NCBI RefSeq assembly: GCF_029887875.1
Contig: NZ_JARXRM010000031.1
Coordinates: forward strand, 1-64,000
From: Luteimonas endophytica
GTDB lineage: Bacteria; Pseudomonadota; Gammaproteobacteria; Xanthomonadales; Xanthomonadaceae
DNA length: 64,000 bases
Reading direction: 5' to 3'
The notes beneath the pieces are model-generated. The model had not been told where the DNA came from. It saw only the letters and a program-made list of their open reading frames with translations, and searched no databases. Positions 42,315 to 52,003 of the stretch are shown here, in pieces. Position numbers and translations under genes: made by a program. Every line of letters begins with the position of its first letter. Position 1 is the first letter of the stretch.

Positions 42315-43049
42315 ATGCGATTCATGGCGATGGTCAGGGCCGATGCCGGCAGCGAGGCGGGACACCCGCCCGACGGCCGCGTGCTGGTCGAGCTGGAGCG
42401 GTTCAACGCCGAACTGGCCCGGGCCGGGGTGCTGCTGGCGGCCGAGTCCCTGCAGCCCAGCGCGTGCGGCGCCCGGGTGCGCTTCCGCGCCGCGCGCCCG
42501 AGCGTGGTCGATGGTCCGTTCGCGGCCGACGCTGGGCTGGTGGCGGGGTTCTGGCTGCTGCAGGCGCGGACCCTGGAGGAGGCGATCGAATGGGTCAAGC
42601 GCTGCCCCGAGCCGCACGGCGGCGGGGAAATCGAGATCCGGCCGGTGCGCGAGGCCGGCGCCGGGGCGCTGCCCGCTGGCGACTTCGCCCGCGGCCGCCC
42701 CTCGCCGGCGCCCGCGGGGCGCGACCGGGAGGACGGCGCGGGGCGCGATGAAGTGGTGGTGGAGGGCCGGCTGTACCTGCATCCGGGCCAGCGCCACGCC
42801 TACCTGGCCGCCTGCGCGCCGATGGTGGCGCGCGCGCGCCGCCAGCCCGGATGCCTGGACTTCTCGATCTCGGCCGACACGGTCGATCCCGGCCGGGTCA
42901 ACCTGATCGAGCGCTGGGACTGCGAGCACAGCCTGGCCGCCTGGCGCCGCCAGGCCGATCCGCCGCAGGACCTGCCCGAGGTGCTGCACGCCGAGGTCCG
43001 CAAGCACCGGGTCGCCTGGAGCGGCGACCCGTTCGCGGCATCGCCCTGA
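42315..43049 (+). CDS. Fusion of YCII (DGPF) and ABM-type monooxygenase domains
   Basis: A 244-residue two-domain protein. Residues 1-~120 are a YCII domain with MRFMAMVRADAGSEAG, RPSVVDGPFA (the DGPF motif) and FWLLQARTLEEAIEWVKRCP. A Pro/Gly/Arg linker leads to residues ~150-244, which read as an antibiotic-biosynthesis-monooxygenase (ABM) fold (VEGRLYLHPGQRHAYLAAC, ARRQPGCLDFSISADTVDPGRVNLIERWD). DGPF proteins usually neighbour ECF42-type sigma factors; one lies 780 bases downstream. The ATG at 42315 begins the YCII domain exactly; the longer frame upstream is rejected. Confidence 0.82.
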   Translation: MRFMAMVRADAGSEAGHPPDGRVLVELERFNAELARAGVLLAAESLQPSACGARVRFRAARPSVVDGPFAADAGLVAGFWLLQARTLEEAIEWVKRCPEPHGGGEIEIRPVREAGAGALPAGDFARGRPSPAPAGRDREDGAGRDEVVVEGRLYLHPGQRHAYLAACAPMVARARRQPGCLDFSISADTVDPGRVNLIERWDCEHSLAAWRRQADPPQDLPEVLHAEVRKHRVAWSGDPFAASP

Positions 43050-43110
43050 CCGGCGGCGCGCACCGCCCTTTTTTTCTCCCATCCACCCGTCGTTCATGCC
43101 GGAGGCCCGC

Positions 43111-43770
43111 ATGCCGCTGCAGCTCTACGCCCATCCGTTCTCGTCCTACTGCCAGAAGGTGCTGGTGGCGCTCTACGAGAACCGCATCGACTTCGAGCTG
43201 CGCATGCTCGACGGGCCCGACAGCCCGGCCTGGCGGGAACTGGCGGAGGCGTGGCCGCTGCAGCGCTTCCCGATGCTGATGGACGAGGGCGAGATGGTGG
43301 TCGAGGCCAGCATCATCATCGAGCACCTGCAGCTGCGCCATCCCGGCAGCGTGCGCCTGATCCCGGAGGATCCGCACGCCGCGCTCGAGGTGCGCATGCT
43401 CGACCGCTTCTTCGACAACTACGTCTCCACGCCGCAGCAGAAGATCGTGTTCGACAGCCTGCGCCAGGAAGGCCAGCGCGACGCGCAGGGCGTGGCCGAC
43501 GCGCGCGCCATGCTCGAGACCGCCTACGCCTGGCTCGAACGGAGGATGGCGGGCCGCACCTGGGCGGCGGGCGGGGCGTTCAGCCTCGCCGACTGCGCCG
43601 CCGCGCCGTTCCTGTTCTATGCCGACTGGAGCCACCGCATCGGCGAGGAATTCGCCAATGTCCACGCCTACCGCCGGCGCCTGCTGGCGCGGCCCTCGTT
43701 CGCCCGCGCGGTCGACGAGGCGCGTCCCTACCGCCCGCTTTTCCCGCTCGGGGCGCCGGACCGCGACTGA
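43111..43770 (+). CDS. Glutathione S-transferase family protein
   Basis: A 219-residue GST. The N-terminal thioredoxin fold reads LQLYAHPFSSYCQKVLVALYENRIDFE, with the Ser/Cys active-site region SSYCQK, and FPMLMDEGEMVVEASIIIEHL as the glutathione-binding cis-Pro and Glu-Ala/Ser block. The C-terminal helical domain ends FSLADCAAAPFLFYAD. GGAGG lies five bases before the ATG at 43111. It sits between the YCII-ABM and ECF sigma genes, so it may belong to that regulon. Confidence 0.92.
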   Translation: MPLQLYAHPFSSYCQKVLVALYENRIDFELRMLDGPDSPAWRELAEAWPLQRFPMLMDEGEMVVEASIIIEHLQLRHPGSVRLIPEDPHAALEVRMLDRFFDNYVSTPQQKIVFDSLRQEGQRDAQGVADARAMLETAYAWLERRMAGRTWAAGGAFSLADCAAAPFLFYADWSHRIGEEFANVHAYRRRLLARPSFARAVDEARPYRPLFPLGAPDRD

Positions 43771-43830
43771 GCGCGAAAACGCACCCATGGCCCTTGCGGG
43801 GCGGCGCCGGGGGTGTTCTGATCCGGCGCC

Positions 43831-45096
43831 ATGAGCACGGACGTCAACAGGACCATCGACGCGGTCTGGCGGATCGAGTCGCCGCGGCTGATCGCCGGGC
43901 TGATGCGCATGGTGCGCGACCTCGACCTGGCCGAGGAACTGGCCCAGGACGCGCTGGTCGCGGCGCTCGAGCGCTGGCCGCGGGACGGGGTGCCCGACAA
44001 TCCCGGCGCGTGGCTGATGGCCACCGCCAAGCACCGCGCCATCGACCGCCTGCGCCGGGCCAAGCTGCTCGACCGCAAGCACGAGCAGCTGGCCTACGAA
44101 CTCGAGTCCGGTCGCGAGGACGCCGACGAGCGGCATACCGCCGAGCTCGACGACGAGATCGGCGACGACCTGCTGCGGCTGATCTTCATCGCCTGCCACC
44201 CGGTACTGTCCACCGAGGCGCAGGTGGCCCTGACCCTGCGCATGCTCGGCGGCCTGACCACCCCGGAGATCGCGCGTGCCTTCCTGCTGCCCGAGCCCAC
44301 GGTCGCGCAGCGCATCGTGCGCGCCAAGCGCAGCCTCGGCGCCGCGCAGGTGCCGTTCGAGATCCCGCGCCGCGAGGAACTCGGTCCACGCCTGGCCGCG
44401 GTGCTGGGGGTGATCTACCTGGTGTTCAACGAGGGCTATTCGGCCAGCAGCGGCGAGGACTGGATCCGCCCGGCGCTGTGCGAGGACGCGCTGCGGCTGG
44501 GGCGGGTGCTGGCCGGGCTGATGCCGCGCGAGGCCGAGGTGCACGGCCTGGTGGCGTTGATGGAGCTGCAGGCCTCGCGGCTGGAGGCGCGCACCGCGCC
44601 GGACGGCGCGCCGATCCTGTTGCCCGACCAGGACCGCGGCCGCTGGAACCGGCTGCTGATCGGCCGCGGCCTGGAGGCGCTGGAGCGCGCCGAGCGCCTC
44701 GGCGAGGTGCGCGGTCCGTACGCGCTGCAGGCGGCGATCGCCGCCTGCCACGCGCGCGCGGCGACCGCCGAGGAGACCGACTGGGTGCGGATCGTGGCGC
44801 TGTACGACGCGCTGTCGACGCAGGCGCCCTCGCCGGTGGTGGAACTCAACCGTGCGGTCGCGCTGGCGATGGCCTACGGGCCGCAGGCCGGGCTGGACCT
44901 GGCCGACCAGCTGGTGGACGTGCCTGCGCTGGCGAAATACCACCTGCTGCCCGGCGTGCGTGGCGACCTGCTGGCGAAGCTGGGCCGCCATGCCGAGGCG
45001 CGGGCGGAGTTCGAGCGCGCCGCCGAGCTGGCCGGCAACGAGCGCGAGCGCACCCTGCTGCTCGAGCGCGCCGCGCGCAGCGCCGCCGAGGGCTGA
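43831..45096 (+). CDS. ECF42-type RNA polymerase sigma factor with C-terminal extension
   Basis: A 421-residue extracytoplasmic-function sigma factor. Region 2 is at LIAGLMRMVRDLDLAEELAQDALVAALERWP, and region 4 at LRMLGGLTTPEIARAFLLPEPTVAQRIVRAKRSL. The ~240-residue extension, starting LGVIYLVFNEGYSASSG, is the DUF6596/TPR-like domain that marks the ECF42 group. Such factors have no anti-sigma factor and are thought to be controlled through the extension. Their usual partners are DGPF/YCII genes, as seen upstream here. It is convergent with the DUF1428 gene. Confidence 0.93.
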   Translation: MSTDVNRTIDAVWRIESPRLIAGLMRMVRDLDLAEELAQDALVAALERWPRDGVPDNPGAWLMATAKHRAIDRLRRAKLLDRKHEQLAYELESGREDADERHTAELDDEIGDDLLRLIFIACHPVLSTEAQVALTLRMLGGLTTPEIARAFLLPEPTVAQRIVRAKRSLGAAQVPFEIPRREELGPRLAAVLGVIYLVFNEGYSASSGEDWIRPALCEDALRLGRVLAGLMPREAEVHGLVALMELQASRLEARTAPDGAPILLPDQDRGRWNRLLIGRGLEALERAERLGEVRGPYALQAAIAACHARAATAEETDWVRIVALYDALSTQAPSPVVELNRAVALAMAYGPQAGLDLADQLVDVPALAKYHLLPGVRGDLLAKLGRHAEARAEFERAAELAGNERERTLLLERAARSAAEG

Positions 45097-45104
45097 GCCG
45101 GTGC

Positions 45105-45135
45105 GGCCGGCGCCGGGCGGCCGCCCGCGCCGGCC
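45105..45135. terminator. Bidirectional hairpin between convergent genes
   Basis: GGCCGGCGC (45105-45113) pairs with GCGCCGGCC (45127-45135), and the inner bases GGGCGGCCGCCC are themselves palindromic. It fills the 50-base gap between the sigma factor and DUF1428 genes. No T-run. Confidence 0.5.
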
Positions 45136-45146
45136 AGCGCCGGCGA

Positions 45147-45503
45147 TCACATCTCGACGATGCCCTTGAACCCGCCCCAGATCATCCGCTTGCCGTCGAA
45201 CGGCAGGGTCTTCGGGTCCATCCCGGCCAGGCGCGGATCGGCCATCACCTGCTTGTTCACCCGGTCGCGCTGCGCCCGCGACTTGTAGACGATGTACGAG
45301 AACACCACCACCTCGCCGGGCTTCAGCTTCACCGCCTGCGGGAACGAGGTGGTCTTGCCGGGTTGCACGTCGTCCTCGACGCACTCGACGTACTGCAACG
45401 CACCGTATTCCATCCAGATCTTGCCGGCCTTGCGCGCCAGGGCGCGGTAGGCGGACAGCTTGTCCTTCGGAACGGCGAGCAGGAATCCATCGACGTAGCT
45501 CAT
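45147..45503 (-). CDS. DUF1428 family protein
   Basis: A 118-residue ferredoxin-like (ABM-related) protein with the family start MSYVDGFLLAVPKDKLSAYR and WMEYGALQYVECVEDDV, FPQAVKLKPGEVVVFSYIVYKSRAQRDRVN, ending MIWGGFKGIVE. CAGGAGAAAC precedes the ATG at 45503, rejecting a longer upstream frame. DUF1428 genes often accompany DGPF/ECF42 genes, so it may be a functional neighbour of the opposing cluster. Its biochemical role is unknown. Confidence 0.92.
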   Translation of the reverse strand: MSYVDGFLLAVPKDKLSAYRALARKAGKIWMEYGALQYVECVEDDVQPGKTTSFPQAVKLKPGEVVVFSYIVYKSRAQRDRVNKQVMADPRLAGMDPKTLPFDGKRMIWGGFKGIVEM

Positions 45504-45633
45504 TGCGTTTCTCCTGGGTGGTCGGGGTGGCCCCGGGGCGCCGCCGTGGCGCTCCGGCGGTTTCGATGATGCGACGAACCGCGGCGCGTCGTTTCGACAC
45601 CCGCCGCGGAGGGCGCATGTCCGGCCAGGCAGA

Positions 45634-46428
45634 TCAGTCTCCCGCCGGCAGCACCAGCAGCAGCGCCGCGCCAAGCACGATCCGGTACACCGCGAAGCCG
45701 GTGTAGCGGTGCGACCTGATGAATCCCAGCAGCCATCGCACCACCACGAAGCCGGTGGCGGTGGCGGCGGCGAACGCCAGCGCCACCTCGTCCCAGGCCT
45801 CCCCGCCCAGGCCCTGCTCCATCCACAGCTCGAGGAAGGCCCAGGCGCTGGCGGCGAACATGGTGGGGATGCCGACCAGGAACACGAACTCGGTGGCCGA
45901 GGAGCGGCGGCTCAGTCCCGCCAGCATCGCCATGAAGATCGCCGCCGCCGAGCGCGAGGTCCCGGGGAACACCCCGGCCACCACCTGCGCCAGGCCGACC
46001 AGGACCGCGACGGTCCAGGTCACGTCGCTGCGGTCGCCGCGGCGTTCGGCCAGGCGCTCGGCGGCGATCATCCAGACGCCGCCGATGATCAGCGCCCACG
46101 CCACCGGCGTGACCGTCTCGGGAAGCTCCCAGCCGGCCAGGCGCACCGGCAGGCCGACCAGCGCGGTCACCGCGAACGCGGTCGCCAGCTTCAACGCGTA
46201 ATCGCGGTTGTCGCGTTCGCCCAGGCCGGTCGCCAGCGTCCACAGCCGCTGCCGGAACACCAGGGTGATCGCCAGGATCGCCCCGGCCTGGATCACGATG
46301 TTGAAGAAGTCGGAACGCGCGCCGAGCCAGTGCTGCACGATCAGCAGGTGCCCGGTGCTGGAGACCGGCAGGAATTCGGTCAGGCCTTCGACGATGCCGA
46401 GCAGGAGGGCGGAAAGCAGATCCGACAT
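45634..46428 (-). CDS. uppP: Undecaprenyl-diphosphate phosphatase
   Basis: A 264-residue integral membrane enzyme (BacA/UppP) that recycles undecaprenyl diphosphate to the monophosphate carrier used for peptidoglycan and other envelope polymers. Both signature motifs are present: GIVEGLTEFLPVSSTGH near the N terminus, holding the catalytic Glu residues, and VFPGTSRSAAAIF in the second half. About eight hydrophobic helices are visible. The start at 46428 begins the conserved MSDLLSALLLGIVEG block. Over-supply is known to give bacitracin tolerance. Confidence 0.95.
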   Translation of the reverse strand: MSDLLSALLLGIVEGLTEFLPVSSTGHLLIVQHWLGARSDFFNIVIQAGAILAITLVFRQRLWTLATGLGERDNRDYALKLATAFAVTALVGLPVRLAGWELPETVTPVAWALIIGGVWMIAAERLAERRGDRSDVTWTVAVLVGLAQVVAGVFPGTSRSAAAIFMAMLAGLSRRSSATEFVFLVGIPTMFAASAWAFLELWMEQGLGGEAWDEVALAFAAATATGFVVVRWLLGFIRSHRYTGFAVYRIVLGAALLLVLPAGD

Positions 46429-46600
46429 GGAGGTTCGCGGCCGTGGGGAGCCGCAAGGATACGCGAGGGCCTCGTTCCCTTTTTCCCGCGAGGCCGCGGC
46501 GGGCCCATCGAGCGCTGCGCAGGGGGCCGCAGCCGGCGTCACAAAGCGGCGCTGTCGTTCGACCAGCCCTGTGTATCCACAACGCACAGGAGAATCGTCG

Positions 46601-47047
46601 ATGACGCGCACCGCCGCCGCCCCGCCCACCCGCCGCCGCGAGCTCGCCCTGCTCGACCCGCCGGGCCTCTACGACCCCGCCCCGAACGGCTACTCGCACG
46701 TCGCCAGCGTGGCCGGTGCCGGACGCTGGGTGTTCGTGGCCGGGCAGGGCGGCGAGACCCTAGACGGCAGGCTGTCGCCGGCGTTCCGCGCCCAGGTGCG
46801 CCAGGCGCTGGCCAATCTCCTGACCGCGCTGTCCGCAGCCGGCGCTGCGCCCGCCGACGTGGTCAAGCTGACGGTGCTGGTCGTCGACCACGACCAGGCC
46901 CGGCTGCGCATCTTCGGCGAGGAACTGGCGCGTGCGTTCGGCGGGCACCGGCCCGCCTGCACCCTGATCCCGGTCCCGCGGCTGGCCCTGGACGGGATGC
47001 TGTTCGAGATCGACGCGGTCGCCGCGCCGGCCGGCGCGGCGGGCTAG
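46601..47047 (+). CDS. RidA/YjgF-family protein
   Basis: A 148-residue Rid-superfamily protein: GYSHVASVAGAGRWVFVAGQGGETLDG, FRAQVRQALANLLTALSAAGAAPADVVKLTVLVVDH and the C-terminal ACTLIPVPRLALDGMLFEIDAVA. The catalytic Arg of RidA, which precedes the late Glu, appears replaced in TLIPVPRLALDG, so it is probably a divergent Rid rather than true RidA. CAGGAG lies eight bases before the ATG. It ends six bases before the convergent arsH stop. Confidence 0.85.
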   Translation: MTRTAAAPPTRRRELALLDPPGLYDPAPNGYSHVASVAGAGRWVFVAGQGGETLDGRLSPAFRAQVRQALANLLTALSAAGAAPADVVKLTVLVVDHDQARLRIFGEELARAFGGHRPACTLIPVPRLALDGMLFEIDAVAAPAGAAG

Positions 47048-47053
47048 GGTCGT

Positions 47054-47821
47054 CTACGCCCGCGCCGTCCCGCGCCCGGGCGCGATCGCGATCGAGGAGA
47101 GATCGTTGGCGGCCTCCAGCGCGGCGTCGGCCGCCTGCCGGCGCTCGGAGTAGCGGTCCACCAGCTGCGCCGCGTGCGGGCGCAGCAGCACGGTGAAGCG
47201 CACCAGTTCCTCGACCACGTCGACGATGCGCTCGTAGTAGCCGGAGGGCAGCATCCGCCCGGCCTCGTCGAACTGGCGGAACGCCTGCGCCACGCTGGAC
47301 TGGTTGGGGATGGTGAACATGCGCATCCAGCGCCCGAGCAGGCGCAGCGTATTGACCGAGTTGAACGACTGCGAGCCGCCGGAGACCTGCATCACCGCCA
47401 GCGCGCGCCCCTGGGTGGGGCGGATGCCGCCCATGCTCAGCGGCAGGTGGTCGATCTGCGCCTTCATCACGCTGCTGATCTGGCCGTGGCGCTCCGGGCT
47501 GCACCAGATCTGGCCCTCGGACCACAGCGACAGCTCGCGCAGCTCGTGCACGGCGGGGTGGTCGTCGTCCCGCACCTGCCCCGGCAGCGGCAGGTCGGAG
47601 GGATCGAAGATGCGCGGCTCGCCGCCGAAGTAGCGCACCAGCCTGGCGGCCTCCTCGATCGCCAGCCGCGAATAGGAGCGCGCGCGCAGCGAGCCGTACA
47701 GCAGCAGGATCCGGGGAGGCGCCTGCGGTTCCGGCGCCAGGCCCTGGGCCGGCCGACGGTGCGCGTGCCGGGGCTGGAGAGCCGGCAGGTGGTCGGGATC
47801 GGGCAGGGGGCGCAGTCTCAT
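47054..47821 (-). CDS. arsH: ArsH-type NADPH-dependent FMN reductase
   Basis: A 255-residue flavodoxin-like protein. The FMN phosphate loop is [23 protein letters not shown], and other ArsH blocks are [39 protein letters not shown] and [23 protein letters not shown]. ArsH oxidises trivalent organoarsenicals and reduces quinones or metals. Start 47821 has GGAG seven bases upstream. It lies 60 bases downstream of a PadR-type regulator on the same strand. No arsB, arsC or arsR is present in the window. Confidence 0.92.
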   Translation of the reverse strand: MRLRPLPDPDHLPALQPRHAHRRPAQGLAPEPQAPPRILLLYGSLRARSYSRLAIEEAARLVRYFGGEPRIFDPSDLPLPGQVRDDDHPAVHELRELSLWSEGQIWCSPERHGQISSVMKAQIDHLPLSMGGIRPTQGRALAVMQVSGGSQSFNSVNTLRLLGRWMRMFTIPNQSSVAQAFRQFDEAGRMLPSGYYERIVDVVEELVRFTVLLRPHAAQLVDRYSERRQAADAALEAANDLSSIAIAPGRGTARA

Positions 47822-47881
47822 GCCGGGCTCCGGTTGCGACGCCTTGATGGGCAAGGTATAGGGGCGAGAAAAAGGGCCATG

Positions 47882-48307
47882 TCAGCAGCACCCATCCGGT
47901 CCATCCGGATGCGGCGCCTGGCTGGCCGCGCGGCTGGCCAGGATGCAGTCGGTGGCCTCCAGCCATGCCTGCACCGCCACGCGGAAGGCGTCGCGGCCGC
48001 GGCGGGTGAGGGCGTAGACCTTGCGCTCGCGGCCCTGCACCGTCTCCAGGCGCGCGGCGAGCAGGCCGTTCGCCTCGAAGTCGTTGAGCATCGGGTAGAT
48101 GGTGCCCTCGGTGGGGCTGCAGCAGCCGCGGGTGGTCTTCTCCACCGCCTGCACCACTTCGTAGCCGTGCATCGGCCGCTGGTGCAGCACCCGCAGCACG
48201 AAGAACTTCGACAGCGACATCTTGATCGTGCCCTGCCAATAGCCCCGGCTGGCGTAGTCGGGCGTGGGGCGCGGGGCGCCGCGGAGGGATCTGGCGACGG
48301 GCGTCAT
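47882..48307 (-). CDS. PadR-family regulator with paired cysteines
   Basis: A 141-residue winged-helix repressor: MSLSKFFVLRVLHQRPMHGYEVVQAVEKTT, then GCCSPTEGTIYPMLNDFEANGLL (the TEGTIYP recognition block) and ERKVYALTRRGRDAF. Unusually for PadR it has Cys62-Cys63 just before the recognition helix, Cys121, and a terminal Cys140-Cys141. Next to arsH this suggests thiol-based sensing of arsenicals or another soft metal, which is inference. Start 48307 is preferred over 48331, because the latter would lie inside the palindromic operator. Confidence 0.82.
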   Translation of the reverse strand: MTPVARSLRGAPRPTPDYASRGYWQGTIKMSLSKFFVLRVLHQRPMHGYEVVQAVEKTTRGCCSPTEGTIYPMLNDFEANGLLAARLETVQGRERKVYALTRRGRDAFRVAVQAWLEATDCILASRAASQAPHPDGPDGCC

Positions 48308-48315
48308 GGTGCCGT

Positions 48316-48340
48316 TATACGCCTCGACCATCGAGGTATC
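48316..48340. promoter_or_regulatory. Palindromic PadR operator candidate
   Basis: TATAC then CCTCGA-CCA-TCGAGG then GTAT. The perfect six-base arms CCTCGA/TCGAGG (48322-48336) are flanked by ATAC and GTAT, resembling the ATAC/GTAT halves of PadR sites. It lies directly upstream of the padR ATG, consistent with autorepression of a padR-arsH transcript. Confidence 0.5.
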
Positions 48341-48507
48341 AACCCGGCCCTGCCCGGTCCGCCCGCGGATCCGCGGCCGCCGCTATAGTTTCGCCGCCGT
48401 GCAACCTCCGCGCAGCGAGGCGAGGCCGAGCATCGGCGCCGCCGCGGTCGCGGCGGCGAGTGCCCGGCTCCCATCAACGCGAGCGTTCGCGCACCTCGGA
48501 CCCCAGC

Positions 48508-49002
48508 ATGGACCTCCTCATCCGCCCCGCCAGCGCTGCCGATGCCGCGGCGGTCGCGCGCATCTACAACCACTATGTCGCCGCCACCTGCGTCACGTTC
48601 GAGACCGACGCGGTGGCGGAGGCGGACATGGTGCAGCGCATCGCGGAGACCGCCTCGGCACGCCTGCCCTGGCTGGTCGCCGAGCGCGACGGCAGCGTGC
48701 TCGGCTACGCCTACGCCTCGAAGTGGAAGGGCCGCTGCGCCTACCGCTATTCGGTGGAATCGACGGTCTATCTCGACCCGGCCGCCACCGGCAACGGCGC
48801 GGGACGGCGGCTCTATTCCGCGCTGATCGAGGCGATCCGCGGCTGCGGCATGCACGCCGTGATCGGCGGCATCGCGCTGCCGAACGAAGCCAGCGTGCGG
48901 CTGCACGAGCGCCTGGGTTTCCGCCAGGCCGGCCGCTTCGCGCAGGTCGGCTGGAAGCAGGAGCGCTGGGTCGACGTCGGCTATTGGCAGCTATTGCTTT
49001 AG
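48508..49002 (+). CDS. GNAT acetyltransferase, phosphinothricin/arsinothricin (PAT/ArsN)-like
   Basis: A 164-residue GNAT enzyme: MDLLIRPASAADAAAVARIYNHYVAATCVTFETDA (the PAT start), YRYSVESTVYLDPAATGNGAGRRLYSALIEA (acetyl-CoA loop GNGAGR), GGIALPNEASVRLHERLGF and a final WKQERWVDVGYWQLLL. It would N-acetylate phosphinothricin-like amino acids. ArsN1 enzymes, which inactivate the arsenic antibiotic arsinothricin, belong to the same group, and arsH is divergent next door. Which substrate it prefers cannot be read by eye. The ATG at 48508 matches the family start. Confidence 0.88.
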   Translation: MDLLIRPASAADAAAVARIYNHYVAATCVTFETDAVAEADMVQRIAETASARLPWLVAERDGSVLGYAYASKWKGRCAYRYSVESTVYLDPAATGNGAGRRLYSALIEAIRGCGMHAVIGGIALPNEASVRLHERLGFRQAGRFAQVGWKQERWVDVGYWQLLL

Positions 49003-49085
49003 CCGGGCCTCGGCAGGCGTGGCGCGGGGCGCCCGGCGCGCTCTCGGTCCCGCACGAGCGGGCGCTCCCGGCGGGCCGCCGCGTT

Positions 49086-49131
49086 GCACCAGATTGGTGC
49101 GGGCGGCTCCCGGCGCGCACTGCTGCGGTGC
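49086..49131 (+). promoter_or_regulatory. Two NtrC-binding boxes upstream of glnA
   Basis: GCACCAGATTGGTGC (49086-49100) is an exact match to the NtrC consensus GCAC-N5-TGGTGC. GCACTGCTGCGGTGC (49117-49131) matches except for one base of the TG. The centres are 31 bases apart, about three helical turns, on the same DNA face. They lie 60-110 bases upstream of the sigma-54 promoter, the usual enhancer geometry. Confidence 0.85.
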
Positions 49132-49193
49132 ACCAAGCCCTGGCCAGGCAGTGCTGCCCCATTGAAATCAATCATTTGGACGCCTTCCCAGGT

Positions 49194-49210
49194 TGGCACG
49201 GCGCTTGCGA
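49194..49210 (+). promoter_or_regulatory. Sigma-54 promoter of glnA
   Basis: TGGCACG (49194-49200), four bases, then TTGCGA (49205-49210): the -24/-12 consensus TGGCAC-N5-TTGC is matched completely. Transcription would begin about 12 bases on, some 28 bases before the glnA ATG at 49250. Confidence 0.9.
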
Positions 49211-49249
49211 TCACCAGCGTATCCACGCCACCGAGGTTCAAACGTCCAG

Positions 49250-50659
49250 ATGTCCACCGATAACGTCGAAAAGCTGATCAAGGACCACAAGATCGAGTTC
49301 GTCGACCTGCGCTTCACCGACATGCGCGGCGTCCAGCACCACGTCACCTATCCGAAGTCGATCGTCGAACCGGGCCTGTTCGAGGACGGCACCATGTTCG
49401 ACGGCTCGTCGATCCCCGGCTGGAAGGGCATCAACGAGTCCGACATGGTGCTGCTGCCCGACCCCGCCAGCGCCTACGTCGATCCGTTCCCGGCCGATCC
49501 CACCCTGGTGCTGGTCTGCGACGTGCTCGATCCTTCGACCATGCAGTCCTATTCGCGCGATCCGCGCGGGGTGGCCAAGCGCGCCGAGGCCTTCCTCAAG
49601 TCCTCCGGCATCGCCGACCAGGCGTTCTTCGGCCCGGAGCCGGAGTTCTTCGTGTTCGACTCGGTGCGCTTCGGCGTCGAGATGGGCCACACCTTCTTCC
49701 ACATCGATTCGGAGGAGGCGCACTGGAACTCGGCCAAGGAGTACCAGGGCGGCAACACCGGCTACCGGCCGACCATCAAGGGTGGCTACTTTCCGACCCC
49801 GCCGGTGGACTCGCTGCACGACCTGCGCGCCGAGATGTGCAAGACCCTCGAGCAGATCGGCATCGAGGTGGAGGTGCACCATCACGAGGTCGCCAACGCC
49901 GGCCAGTGCGAGATCGGCACCAAGTTCAACTCGCTGGTCAAGAAGGCCGACGAGCTGCTGGCGATGAAGTACGTCATCAAGAACGTGGCCTTCCGCAACG
50001 GCAAGACCGCGACCTTCATGCCGAAACCGCTCGTCGGCGACAACGGCAGCGGCATGCACGTGCACCAGTCGCTGGCCAAGGGCGGCACCAACATGTTCAC
50101 CGGCGACGGCTACGGCGGCCTCAGCCAGACCGCGCTGTGGTACATCGGCGGCATCTTCAAGCATGCGCGCGCGATCAACGCCTTCGCCAACTCGACCACC
50201 AACAGCTACAAGCGCCTGGTCCCGGGCTTCGAGGCGCCGGTGATGCTGGCCTACTCGGCGCGCAACCGGTCGGCGAGCTGCCGGATCCCGTTCGTGGCCA
50301 ACCCCAAGGCGCGCCGCGTCGAGGTGCGCTTCCCGGATCCGATGCAGTCGGGCTATCTCACCTTCGCCGCGCTGCTGATGGCCGGCCTGGACGGCATCAA
50401 GAACCAGATCGACCCGGGCGGTCCCAGCGACAAGGACCTCTACGACCTGCCGCCCGAGGAGGAGAAGAACATTCCCAAGGTGTGCCACTCGCTCGACCAG
50501 TCGCTCGAGGCGCTGGACGCCGACCGCGAGTTCCTGACCGCCGGCGGGGTCTTCACCGACGACTTCATCGACGGCTACATCGCGCTGAAGATGCAGGAAG
50601 TGACCAAGTTCCGCGCCGCGACGCACCCATTGGAATACCAGCTGTACTACACGGTCTGA
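49250..50659 (+). CDS. glnA: Glutamine synthetase, type I
   Basis: A 469-residue dodecameric GSI enzyme making glutamine from glutamate, ammonia and ATP. Landmarks are [48 protein letters not shown], the ATP region [11 protein letters not shown], and [10 protein letters not shown]. The adenylylation loop near the C terminus reads [12 protein letters not shown]; the expected modified Tyr context (NLYDLP) appears earlier as DLYDLPPEE, so adenylylation control is likely. The upstream NtrC boxes and sigma-54 promoter make it nitrogen-regulated. A strong hairpin follows the stop. Confidence 0.98.
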   Translation: MSTDNVEKLIKDHKIEFVDLRFTDMRGVQHHVTYPKSIVEPGLFEDGTMFDGSSIPGWKGINESDMVLLPDPASAYVDPFPADPTLVLVCDVLDPSTMQSYSRDPRGVAKRAEAFLKSSGIADQAFFGPEPEFFVFDSVRFGVEMGHTFFHIDSEEAHWNSAKEYQGGNTGYRPTIKGGYFPTPPVDSLHDLRAEMCKTLEQIGIEVEVHHHEVANAGQCEIGTKFNSLVKKADELLAMKYVIKNVAFRNGKTATFMPKPLVGDNGSGMHVHQSLAKGGTNMFTGDGYGGLSQTALWYIGGIFKHARAINAFANSTTNSYKRLVPGFEAPVMLAYSARNRSASCRIPFVANPKARRVEVRFPDPMQSGYLTFAALLMAGLDGIKNQIDPGGPSDKDLYDLPPEEEKNIPKVCHSLDQSLEALDADREFLTAGGVFTDDFIDGYIALKMQEVTKFRAATHPLEYQLYYTV

Positions 50660-50669
50660 CGGGGGAAGG

Positions 50670-50698
50670 GCGGCCCGGCGCGGAGCGCGCCGGGCCGC
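50670..50698 (+). terminator. Hairpin terminator after glnA
   Basis: GCGGCCCGGCGC (50670-50681) pairs perfectly with GCGCCGGGCCGC (50687-50698) around a five-base loop, starting 11 bases after the glnA stop. The following bases (GGGTTCATTC) contain only a weak T-run. Confidence 0.7.
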
Positions 50699-50903
50699 GG
50701 GTTCATTCGGCGCGGGCCGGCAGGCCGGCGCAGGGGCAAGGCCCGACAGGGCATCCAGACGCAGGGAGAGAAGCGGGCGGGGCCGGCACGGGGGCGCAGA
50801 AAAACCCGGCCGGAGCGGCAGCCAGCGATCCGGGCCGCCGCGGGGCAACGGCGACACGCAAGACGCAATGACGGGGAGGGTTCCATCATCGAGGAGCCTG
50901 GTC

Positions 50904-51984
<1,081 letters not shown>

Positions 51985-52003
51985 CCCCACGCAGGAGACC
52001 CCC

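Noticed and set aside
38035-42598. Very long antisense and alternate-frame ORFs (over 1000 codons) across the plsC to YbhB region
   Set aside because: They are Arg/Ala/Gly/Pro-rich low-complexity shadows typical of unbiased frames in very GC-rich DNA. The genes called on the plus strand have recognisable domains.
47822-47854. Upstream TTG start for arsH
   Set aside because: The ATG at 47821 has a GGAG at good spacing and begins closer to the family N terminus.
50660-50903. Sigma-54-like GGCACGGGGGCGC ahead of the torF-type porin
   Set aside because: The spacing between the GG and GC elements is not the required ten bases, and no NtrC box accompanies it.
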